Origin: Vandiemenella viatica
Taxonomy: Eukaryota; Arthropoda; Insecta; Orthoptera; Morabidae
Assembly (NCBI GenBank): GCA_031002005.1
Contig: CM061919.1
Location: forward strand, 38,095,088 to 38,159,087
Direction of reading: 5' to 3'
Length of the DNA stretch: 64,000 bases
Both the position numbers and the translations under genes were made by a program. Below the pieces are notes generated by a model. That model had not been told where the DNA came from and searched no databases. It saw only the letters and a program-made list of their open reading frames with translations. How positions within the stretch are numbered: position 1 is the stretch's first letter; each line of letters opens with the position of its first letter. Of this stretch, positions 54,670 to 64,000 are shown in pieces.

Positions 54670-57600
54670 CTAGCTGGAGAGAACGCAGTGGGCGGAGCCT
54701 CCATCTCTCTGGGCCAAACTCACCCAGTCGTCGAGTCGCGGTGCGCAGACCAGCGACAGTTCACCCAGCTTGCGACGCGCCATCAGTACGAACTCGCCAC
54801 TGCCTCTGCGAGCGCCGCAGTGAGCAGGCACCAACATCACCACGTCGGCGTCACCCGAGGACGAGACGACGTTGTCCTCCGTAGACTGCCGCAGCCGCTT
54901 GGTCACCTTGACGCGCAGCCGTGACACTTCCGCATCCTCGTCCAGCTCCACGCTCTTGATGATTCCGCAAATCACTGCAAGTCAAGCAAAGAAAACAACG
55001 CTGCGAGAAAAATAAACGGAAGGAACAAATAAGCAGAACCATAGTATAAAAGAAATGAAAATAGCAGCAAAAGGAGATTAAATAAATAATTTGACCTAAA
55101 GGAGAGAAAGTGAAGCAGATATGTAAAAATGGGAACAACAAAAACGTCACAACAGAGCCAAGGAAAGATGAGCTCCAACAAAGAAGAAGATTGGAAAGAG
55201 AAAAAAAGGGGGGGGATCGGATGAGGGCTCGGAATAGTGTAAGAGCAAGACAAATAATGGAATAACGATACGAAATGTAAGCTGGGCAATAATAAAGCCA
55301 AGAATACAGAATGGGAGATAAACAGAAGTGACAAGAGTGCGAAGCAAGATAGGCAATTGCGAGAGAGAGATAAGCAACAGAGAAATAGAGAGTAGAAAAA
55401 GAGAAAAGAGGACAAGATGGGGAAGGGAATTTGCCTAATATGAGCAGGTGGAGAAAGGAAGATAACTAAAAAATTTTGAGGTACAGAAAAATAAAGATGC
55501 AAAAAAAAAAAAAAACGACGGAAATTTAAAAAAAGCAAGTAATCTCTGAAGAGCAAGTTCCATATACGAGTCATGTTTTTTTAAAGTAAGAACCGTTTTG
55601 AAATGAAAAAAGACGTGCAAATATGTCAATAATTTTGTTTTTACATGAAAGCCTATACCTTACTCTACTTTTCTACATAATTCCCTTCAATATTGAGGCA
55701 CTTTTCATAACGTAGTACCAGTTTTTGAAAACCCTCCTCATAGAAGTCTGCCGCCTGTCTTGTTAACCATTGCTTCAGAACTGTTTTGACTTCGTTATCG
55801 TCTTCATGACGCTGACCGCCCAGGTGTTTCTTCAAGTGCAGGAACAGATGGTAGTCACTGGGCGCCAGATCAGGGCTGTACGGAGGATGATCTAGAGTTT
55901 CCCATCGAAAATATGAGATGAGATCTTTGGTCTGATTAGCCACATGTGGACGGGCATTGTCATGCAGCAAAACGATGCCCTTGCTCAACTTGCCACGTCT
56001 TTTGTTCTCGATTGAACGGCGCAGATTGTTCAATGTCTCACAATAAGCTGCTGCATTGATTGTCTCATTACGAGGCAGAAATTCCACAAGTAATACTCCT
56101 TTTCTGTCCCAAACAACTGTGCATATGATTTTCCGGGCAGAAATCGTTTGCTTGAGCTTCACTTTTTTGGGTGAATCTGAATGCCACCATTCCATGGATG
56201 CTTTGATTCAGGTGTGACGTAGGCCACCCATGTCTCATCACCCGTAACAATTTGGCTTAAGAAATCATCACCATCGTTGTGGTACCGCTCAACGAAAGTC
56301 AATGCACTGCCTAAACGTTTGGTTTTGTGCACATCCGTTAACATTTTCGGTACCCACCGTGAGCACAATTTTCGGTAATTCATGTGCTTGGTCACAATGC
56401 CATACAAAACACTACGAGAAACATTAGGAAAGTCATCACACAAGGAGGAAATCGTAAAGCGTGTGTTTTCTCTCACCTTACTGTCCACTTTCTGCACCAA
56501 ACTTTCATAAACGACCGAAGGACGCCCACACCGTTGTTCATCATGCACATTTGTGCGGCCATCTTTAAATGCTCTCACCAACTTTCTCACCATTCCATCA
56601 CTCATAATGCTTTGTCCGTAAACTGCACAGATCTCACGATGAATATCGATCGGTTTTAGGTCTTTAGCACAAAGAAATCTTATAACAGCCCGTACTTCAC
56701 AGTCGGCGGGACTCACTATTATCGGAGGCATCTTTAACACTCAGTGAACAACGTTAACAGCGAAGAATTAGACTGTAATGGCGTCAGTGCGTAGGCAAGA
56801 GATGCAGGTACCCAGTGCACATGCGCGGAACGCCGACCGTAGCGCTGCAGCCACGGTGTGACAAAACGGTACTTACTTAAAAAATACGCCTCGTAGATAA
56901 AAAATCAGAAGAATTTGGCACGAAGGGAATGGGGACAGAGGAGACATGACAAAAATGAGATGCTAGGTGGATGGTTAGTTAAAACACGAACATTACGATA
57001 AGTGATACTCACCCAAGTCGCTGGTACAGAAAGCCGTCGTCATCTCCTCCGGGCTACATGGCCGACATTCTGTAACAACAAAGAAGATATATTGAGTGCA
57101 TCCACAACAAATATCACACGACATTGAAAATGTCAACTTAAACAGGTAAACTGATAGTTCTAAAAATATTTCCTAATATTTGCAACTGGAAATGAAAACA
57201 TGTATATCACTGCTCTTGCACCGAACTAGTATGATTTAGAAGCATTCAACAGTCTAATCTCGTTCCTGTTTCTATGTTTTAAAGTATTAATACAAATCCA
57301 CGTTAAATGCTGAATATTACTAGCGATACGAGCCTACTTGTAAAAGAAACATTTTAGTTTGAAATATTGATCTGGGTCTATGAAAGAACTTTTTAAAACT
57401 ATATGTCTGGGGAGCACATCACTTTAATGTAGTGAAGCATGGACTTTTACAATACCAGTTAGCAGAAAAATTAAAGCATTTGAAATGTGGTGTTATAGAA
57501 GGATCATGAAAATTAAGTGGACTGATAAAGTACAAAATAAACGTGTTTTTTGAGATGATGGGTGAAGAAAGAAGTTTTTGGAAGAGTCTTACAGAGAGCA

Positions 57601-58337
57601 AAAAGAATATGATGGGTCACATTTTAAGACATACGGGATTAGTTAATTTGGAGTTATAAGTTGAGAATTAATAAGCGGACTAAAAAATTAAAATCAGAAT
57701 CACTTGAAGCTCGGTTTCCTTTGGTGAGTTCTTGCTTATCGTTTCCATGGTCAAATTGGAAGCTTAGCTTTTACAACCGCATGCCTTTCCTGACGCCAAG
57801 TGTGTAGCTTATTAGCCGAAGAGGATCGTAATGTACTTGATCAAATTTCTATCATCTGTCTGTAAATGGCCTTATTGAACAGAAAAGAGAAGAGTAACGC
57901 TTGCACACGATTTCATGCATACAGAAATGTCAAAATGCCAGAAAAGTAGTCAAGGGCTGAAATAAATAACATCGGAAAATCTGAGCAATATAGCATGAAC
58001 ACTGAAATAGTTCAAAATTGGGAATAAGTATGGATGATAAACAATCAAACTGGTTTTCAAATCGATATGATTGGAATTACTTTTACTGCGAGGGAATTTT
58101 AAAAGGTTAATTATATTGATTCACAACGAATAAATCTTTAATTCAACATGATGTGGAAAAGTTGGTATATTTTCGGCATCTTTGTTCGTGAATGAATTTT
58201 TCATTGCTTGATCTAATGGAGCAGTGTGGAATATTCTAATTCTAGGCTACGACTCATAAGTGAATTTTGAAGTGAATAACATATATGGAGTACCTGCGGT
58301 GACAGTAATGGTGCACACCGGCGCTGATTGCTCAACG
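54670..58337 (-). CDS. Meteorin-family gene, last three coding exons (partial)
   Basis: Exons on the minus strand are 58294-58337 (acceptor TTTTCACAG, donor GTACTC), 57013-57069 (acceptor GTTACAG, donor GTGAGT) and 54670-54974 (acceptor TTGCAG; stop TAG at 54670-54672). Phases agree at both junctions. The product reads VCTITVTAE, then CRPCSPEEMTTAFCTSDL, then VICGIIKSVELDEDAEVSRL, and ends with a Cys-containing MLVPAHCGARRGSGEFVLMA and LVCAPRLDDWVSLA. The CRPC and CTSD blocks and the cysteine spacing match the C-terminal NTR-like half of Meteorin, a secreted factor of animals. The signal peptide and CUB-like half would lie upstream, beyond or above 58337. GC content of the last exon is far higher than its surroundings. 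Intron 57012-54975 hosts a mariner. Confidence 0.8.
55567..56893 (-). mobile_element. mariner transposon in an intron
   Basis: The 1,327-bp element is flanked by TA. Its ends read CGAGTCATGTTTTTTTAAAG at the left and, inverted, CGAGGCGTATTTTTTAAGTA at the right, both continuing to AAGTA(A/G)(G/T)(A/T)ACCGTTTTG-like sequence. It carries one transposase gene on the minus strand. It lies between the last two exons of the Meteorin-like gene, in the same orientation. Confidence 0.93.
55665..56740 (-). pseudogene. mariner transposase, single frameshift
   Basis: The N-terminal frame (56740 to about 56195) has paired helix-turn-helix regions, GQSIMSDGMVRKLVRAFKDG and CGRPSV, then VTGDETWVAY with the first catalytic Asp. 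A frameshift at about 56190-56200 shifts reading to the second frame, which continues MEWWHSDSPKKVKLKQTISA, VVWDRKGVLLVEFLP, VLLHDNARPHVANQ (second Asp) and YSPDLAPSDYHLFLHLKKHL (third Asp, 34 residues later, DD34D). Apart from that shift the gene is open throughout, so this is a fairly recent insertion. Confidence 0.93.
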
Positions 58338-60210
58338 CTGTGAAAACACGACAAACGGATGCTTAAGGGAGTTATGTCGCAATTTGCTTATAGATAGCCA
58401 CCTGGACAAATTCCTGTCACATTTGTTTGTCGCACCATAATGGAAATATCTGTGAAACATATTCTGGAGCTCTATCTCAGACCACAAACCTTTATTTCTT
58501 TCCCTTATACCACATTCCACTGCCTCAGGCACGCTGCCAACTGGCTTGTGAAATACCATTATGGGCCGACTGTCTGTTCGTCTCCTTATTTGCTCGCTTC
58601 ATTGGGCTTAAGACACCAGACGACCACATTCATTGTCGATCGCTAATGACTAGTTGCTGGCCGCTTGAACAAATACCTGTCGCCACACGAAATTCCAATG
58701 TTTAAGACCAGAAATAGCCAGCGTGAGGCTTTGTCCAAAATTTCACTCGAAATAGCTGATTGCTATCACACGAGCGCTGTGTTGGATATTCTATTCGAGA
58801 AAGATGTCAGGCGAGGCGCATCTGTGCAAGCTTGTGACGTCTGATACGTGGAGATAGAGAGAGATAGAAAAGTCACGCCATCCATCTGAGGTCTTTCCAC
58901 TGTCAGTGGTCTCTACACATTGCGTCTGGGGCTATGATGTCACGGCAATTTTAACTGTTCGTACGCCACCATTCTTTCTCCAAAAGAGAGAGAGAGAATG
59001 TGCCTGGAATTTCCACTGTCCGTTCCCTTTCATTAGCTACACCCCTCCATTGGCGGCTAACGTCCCCACTGGCGGAAATGAATCACCTGCCAATAACGTC
59101 ATACGACTTTGGAATCTGCTTGGCTGAATTCAAAAGCCCGACAACGCTTCCAATTGGTCAAAACTGGGGAATTTCGGAAATAATATAAAATCGGTCTTCT
59201 GGGACTATTAATAAGATAAAAAAAATCCCAAACATAGTCTAATAGCCTATTAAGTCGACATCAAATACAGATCAGACTTTTTTTTTTACACGTCATTAAT
59301 TTTCGTTAACTCTTTTTACATATAAATGTTAAAATTCCACCTTGTGGAGTAGAAAAGTGGTATGCCGACGTCCTTATGGTCTTTGAGAATGGATGAAGAA
59401 AGTTGGAACACTTAAATTGTTATGCATAAATATTCTTCGTTCCAATAATTCAATTTAGCTGATGAAACCAGCATTTCAACAAATTGTTTTTAGTATAGAT
59501 ACCTGATTATTTTACCCTTAATGGCGTTAGTACTATGAACGTTTATGCTATTAGTTTTTGACCAGTTTCTTGTAGAATTACGTCTACTTGCAATAAAAAC
59601 AACGTTTTTGATATACCATCTACAGTTTGATTTTCTGGAAGAAAAAATTCTCAAAACATTCGAATACTATTTCTTTGAACTTGTATCGTAAATCAATAAC
59701 CATTAGAGTTAGTTCCGCAACATCAGTTATGGATATCATATTACGGCTACACAAGAAAGTTCTTTACTTTCGTTATTTATCTCATCGTGGTACATTTGGA
59801 GCATGGTCAAGTGATTCATATTGAATATTCTTAGAAACAGTGCATAACTAACTGGCTTCTATGTGGCTCTTCAGATTTGAATCTAATTTAAATATAAAAT
59901 TGATAAGTACTCTAAATACGTCAGATTCGTTTAGATTCACAGACCCGTCTTTCTGGTCATGCCCACGTAAGGCAGATTCAAAGTTTCCACAAAAGAAAAT
60001 ACTGCCTAACATTTTGAATATAATTCCACTGTTCAATTTAAACCTTCAAGTAATGGTCTTTGTACACACATTTCGCTGAAGATGCTTCTAACAAGGACAG
60101 AGATCTTTAGTGCGGAAACTTGCATCCACAAATGAAAAAGTTGATTGTATAGAGCATGCCCCTCTTAATAGTCATGCTAATGAGTTACTTGGGGTAGATT
60201 TCTGAGCTAA
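58338..60210. other. No gene supported
   Basis: Probably intron or 5' DNA of the Meteorin-like gene. Small open frames around 58430-58705 and 58906-59190 lack recognisable domains, codon continuity or splice support. No further exon could be identified confidently. Confidence 0.4.
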
Positions 60211-60214
60211 TAAA

Positions 60215-62660
60215 ACAGAAAAATCAGGGTGTTGGCCGCTTACCGCAGTGGAAAAATGACAGATGATGATGAGGCTCTTCCGAACAAATTAAACTCATAC
60301 TCAGATTTCCGAGGTGAGAGTAGAATGATCGTTATTGGTGGGAATTTAAATTTGCCAGGTGTAAACTGGGTAGCAAATAAGATTAATAACACAAGGGAAC
60401 AGAGATTTGCAAATACCCTAATGAGGGAAGTGGTAGAGCAGAAAACTAAGGGAAAAATATTTTGGATATATTCCTAATAAAGGGTGTCAAGTAACCAATG
60501 GAATAATTGATCATGAAGCAGTCCTGATGGATATTAAAGGATTCAGTAAACCAGCAACCAAAATTAAAGGGGGAAATAGGTACAATTATAAAACGGCACA
60601 AATTTCGAATTTGAAATTTCAGAGAAATGGAAGGAAGGTAAAAGTACAGTAGAGGCAATGTGGGAACAGTTCAATGAGATAATAAGAACGGGGAAAGAAA
60701 AATTTATTCAATAACAGAAAATACGGAGAAGTAGAAAACCTATGTGCTATAATTGGGAGGTGAGGAGGTCAAAGAGGCTGGTAAGAAGAGAACATAACAG
60801 AGTTAAGAGACAGCAGGGTAGTAGGGAATATTTAAAACAACTAAACAAAGACTTAATAACAGCAAAGAAAGTGGCTAAAGATGGGTTTATGAATTGTCAG
60901 TGCCGGGGGACCACTGACTGGAGCATCTAGTAATTTCTATGGCTGTATTAGAAAACTGAGGGGAAGGGAGGGTGTAGAGATACTTATAGACAAGGATGGA
61001 GAAGAAATTACTGAGGATTTGAAAAAGGCAGAGATTTTAAGTAACTGGTTTAGTGAGATCATTAGGGACAATGAATCAGAAACGGGAAGGTCTAACTCGG
61101 AGATCGAGCTTAACAACAAAATTAGAAATGAACAGACCAAAAAATTTGAAATTCATCCTGAGGATATTTTGAAGGAAATAAGAAAGTTGAAAAACATAAA
61201 GGGGCTGGTGTAGATCATATTACTACAGATATCTTAAAGATAGGCGGATGTGACATTGAACCTTATCTTGAAATATTATTTAAATTGAGTCTGGATACAT
61301 GCTGCTCACCACAGAACTGGAAAAGTGCGAAATAGAGTTGAGAGATTGATATGCAACCACATCAGACATATTTGTGAGGATCGTAGGTGGTTTTCAAGTA
61401 GGCAACATGGTTTTTGGCAAGGATATTCATGCGAATCTCAGTTTGTAGGATATATGCAATAAATTTTAGATGAAATGGACAAGGAGACCAAACTGATAGT
61501 ATAGCACAAGATCTTTCAGAGGCTTTTGACAGAGTGAGCCATAAAATGGTAGTGAATAAGGTAAAATCTATTGGAGTGGATCAGAAAGTGATTTGCTGGC
61601 TAGAAGAATTTTTTAAAGGTAGAAAACAAAGTTAGTGTAAGAAATGCGGTATCAAAAAAAGTGGAAGTAAAAATAGGAGTGCCACAGGGTAGCGTATTGG
61701 GACCGTTGCTATTTATTATTCAAATGAATAATTGTGTTGATTGTTTGCCATCAGAAATTAGATTGTTTGCAGATGACATAATACTATATAAAAGTATCAG
61801 AATGGTTGAGGATTGTAAACAGTTGCTGGGTGATCAAGACAAGATATCTAGTTGGGTTGGTAAACGTGGGATGAAGATAAATGCAAAGAAGGGTCAGCTT
61901 ATTAGATACACAAATAAAAAAGTAAGGGTTTATTATGATTATAAGGTGGGAAAAGAATTGCTTATTGAAGACTCGAAAAGTAAATATCTTGGGATTACAT
62001 TTGATAACAAGCTTAACTGGGAAGATCACATTGGACAGGTAGTAGGAAAAGGTTTAAAAATTCTGCTCTTTTTGGAGAGAGTGATGAGAGGATGTACGAG
62101 AGAAGTAAAAGAATTGGGTTACAAACCTTTGGTCAGGCCTTTGCTTGAATATGGTAGCGTAGTACGGGACCCACATTTTGCGTATCAAATACAGGAGTTG
62201 GAGAGGGTGCAAAAAAGTGCTGCTAGATTTGTTTCTGGAAATTACTACAGAATGCAGTCAGTAACACATATGATAAAAGAGCTGGAATGGGATTCATTGC
62301 AAGACATGAGGAGGATGAGGAGGGTCATGGGAGTGTTCAAGTCGTATATTGGTGATGAGGCATAGAGAGATATTGGTGTAAGAATGAAAAGTAATGCATG
62401 GAATGGAAAAGATGACCATGACCACAAGCTGGCACTCGATTTCGGGCACAAGGGTGTTGGAAGATTCTCTTATTTTGGTAAGGGTGTCAGGGATTGGAAT
62501 AAGTTACCAAGAGAAATGATGAATAATTTACCAAAAACGTTGAAGGAATTTAAAGCTTAAATTTTCAGAATGCAAATGTAGATTGGTGCAGGAAAGGGGG
62601 AAGATGGGTGTGTAGGGAAATTGCCACCGGATCATGTGCTCCATCGCAATTTAATTAAAT
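60215..62660 (+). pseudogene. Degenerate LINE: endonuclease traces and reverse transcriptase
   Basis: The left part has endonuclease-end traces (LDIFLIKGCQVTNGIIDHEA near 60460-60525) followed by basic linker sequence (RRSKRLVRREHNRVKRQQGS). The reverse transcriptase includes GVDHITTDILK, DLSEAFDRVSHK, GVPQGSVLGPLLF and RLFADDIILYKS (about 61762-61797), then GMKINAKKGQLIRY. The end is open for 234 codons (61661-62365) and reads LVRPLLEYGSVVRDPHFAYQ and RVQKSAARFVSGNY. Related C-terminal fragments lie at 1.2, 2.2 and 22.0 kb. Numerous stops upstream mark it inactive. The group is CR1/L2/Jockey-like. Confidence 0.88.
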
Positions 62661-63029
62661 ATTACTATTATACCAACAGCTATGTGGTTTAAGCTGAGTA
62701 TCAGTAAGATTGGGCTCCTTAGTTTCGATCCGGCCTTAGGAATATGTTTAGTTTGTTTATGCATTTGCTGTTGGTAGCATCGTATAATCATTTTCTTTCG
62801 AAAATTCACCAAAATACTTATCTGTTTTTCTTCTAAGGGTTCACAAATTTTTGAATAATAAGAGTATTACAAATATTTGAAGCATTATCCAAGAAGAAAA
62901 ATAAAAACTGATGTTACTTTCATACTGAAAAATAAATGTTTGGAATCTGAAAATTACTTGCACTTTAAAAGTAATGTCTCCTAAATAGACCCATTTGTGT
63001 CTAACAGGTAACATGAAATTGTATTGTGA
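62661..63029. other. No gene seen
   Basis: AT-rich DNA between the LINE and the last SINE; nothing recognisable. Confidence 0.4.
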
Positions 63030-63039
63030 TGTAAAAATT

Positions 63040-63267
63040 GCTTTTTCTTATCGCTTTACGCCTCGTCGCTAGAGGCGGGATGTGACTGGGGACAAGGAAC
63101 GGGAAAGAAATCGGCCATGGCCTTTTTGAAGGAAGCATCCCGGCATTCGCCTGGAGTGATTTGGGGAAGCCATAGAAAACCCAAATCTGGATGCACGGAC
63201 GGGGATTCGAACCCGCGTCCTCCCGAATGCGAGGCCAGAACGCTAACCGTTCACCCCCCACTCTCGG
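63040..63267 (-). mobile_element. SINE, full length
   Basis: The flanks TGTAAAAATT (63030-63039) and TGTAAACATT (63268-63277) differ at one base. The copy shows GCTTTACGCCTCGTCGCTAG, GGACAAGGAACGGGAAAGAA, TTCGCCTGGAGTGATTTGGG, the B box GGGATTCGAACCCGCGTCCT and terminus CCCACTCTCGGT. It is the least damaged member of the family in the window and a good reference for its structure: a tRNA-like head, a body shared with a LINE 3' UTR, and an A/T-rich tail. Confidence 0.92.
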
Positions 63268-63689
63268 TGTAAACATTTTTCCAATAAAATGGATATAGAG
63301 CGTTCAGGAACCGTTGAAAAATTGTCTGCAATTTCTGCAAGTAATGTGTCTGTTAAAATAAATTCCATTATTTCCCAGCGCCCACCTGTATTTTTTGTAA
63401 TGATGACGTATATCTGATATTTTTCAAAATTAATGGATGAAAGAAGATAATTTAGAAATGTTAAGTTAAATAAACTTCTTCTATACATAATAAAACGTTT
63501 TTGTGGTTATGGACGTACATCTTTTCATAAAAGTTTCCTTGTATGTTTCAAAGCGTTTACAAATTTGTGAATTATTCGAATAAAAACAAATTCATATTTT
63601 GGTGATTTTTTTGTGAAAATTATCCTGTAATGCAACCAACTGAAACAAAAGAAATGCACACAGGAATAAAAAATGTTTTAACCAAACAT

Positions 63690-63745
63690 CGAACCTAGGA
63701 GGTTACGAATTCCGACTGCACTCCTTAACCACTTAGCGGATATTT
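63690..63745 (-). mobile_element. tRNA-derived SINE fragment
   Basis: Read on the minus strand: TCCGCTAAGTGGTTAAGGAG (A box) and CTCCTAGGTTCGATGTTTGG (B box). It belongs to neither the main family nor clearly to the 9.8-kb one. Short, and could also be a decayed tRNA pseudogene. Confidence 0.5.
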
Positions 63746-64000
63746 ATATTTAAGTGGCTTCTCTACACCTTCTTGTGAGAATGAACTGAAAAGCGTTAGA
63801 TAAATAAAAAAAAGCTATATATTGTTTCTTTAGCAAATAACATTAAAGATTAACTTATAATTTTTTATATGCAACTAATAAAAATGTCCCACTATATAGA
63901 TTTATTTATTTGTTGTGTCTTCTTCATAACTACATTATAATTTGCATTTTTTTCGTCAATATACCCTAAAACAATTTAAGTTATAATTTTTGTCATTGTT

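Noticed and set aside
54972..55629. Long Phe/Leu/Ser-rich open frame on the minus strand
   Set aside because: It reads a purine-rich intron (AGA/GAAA tracts) in antisense, giving a low-complexity product. It lies in the Meteorin-like intron next to the mariner.
58332..58705. Small frames on both strands near the first visible Meteorin exon
   Set aside because: The minus one runs through a predicted splice acceptor and has no domain; the plus ones have no support.

Overview
This window is eukaryotic nuclear DNA, almost certainly from an insect. It is AT-rich, carries short GT..AG introns and tRNA-derived SINEs, and is dominated by nested mobile elements of insect type: Polinton/Maverick, mariner, Tc1, pogo, hAT, PIF/Harbinger-like, and CR1/L2-like and R1/I-like LINEs. 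Six copies or fragments of one SINE family (tRNA-like head with a CGC-anticodon-like loop) loosely recall termite/cockroach SINEs, so a polyneopteran insect is possible, but that placement is a guess. No rRNA, CRISPR array or bacterial gene organisation was seen. The only host gene supported is the 3' part of a Meteorin-family gene on the minus strand at about 54.7-58.3 kb (three exons), with a mariner sitting in one of its introns.

Layout. 1-11 kb: old debris, namely a MITE with terminal inverted repeats, a duplicated LINE 3' fragment, SINE pieces, a tiny second trace of a Polinton packaging ATPase, a Tc1 fragment and a 1.25-kb hAT remnant with an 8-bp target duplication. 11.5-13.3 kb: the 3' half of an RNase H-bearing LINE on the minus strand, split by a 126-bp hAT MITE and by a 671-bp element that looks P-like and contains a 150-bp tandem repeat. 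13.35-25.84 kb: a 12.5-kb hAT element (8-bp duplication CCCATGAG) whose broken transposase is split by a 4.8-kb TIR element carrying a dead Tc1. It also holds two inverted copies of a Harbinger-like transposon that share an ancient SINE insertion. 25.9-28.2 kb and 47.3-47.6 kb: the two halves of another hAT-type transposase gene.

28237-47276 is the centrepiece: a complete but inactivated Polinton/Maverick (adintovirus-like) of 19,040 bp, flanked by a perfect 6-bp target duplication (ATCGTG), with AG...CT termini and terminal inverted repeats of 841 and 1001 bp made of internal tandem repeats. Its genes are, in order: a spliced proline-rich leader gene that joins in frame to protein-primed DNA polymerase B (+); integrase, a conserved protein of unknown function, a fibre-like protein and a packaging ATPase (all -); a phospholipase-A2-like minor capsid protein, adenovirus-type protease, penton-like minor capsid protein, a small ORF, major capsid protein and an exonuclease-like protein (all +). 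Polymerase is split by a mariner fragment and a 4.6-kb CR1/L2-like LINE, and integrase is split by a SINE with its own target duplication. Most genes carry stops or frameshifts. The most unusual feature is the leader: seven small phase-1 exons, four of which are tandem copies of one roughly 42-codon exon.

47.8-64 kb: a roughly 190-bp minisatellite interrupted by a LINE tail, a dead pogo-like transposase, AT-rich DNA downstream of the Meteorin gene, that gene with its mariner, a second degenerate LINE at 60.2-62.6 kb, and one more SINE.
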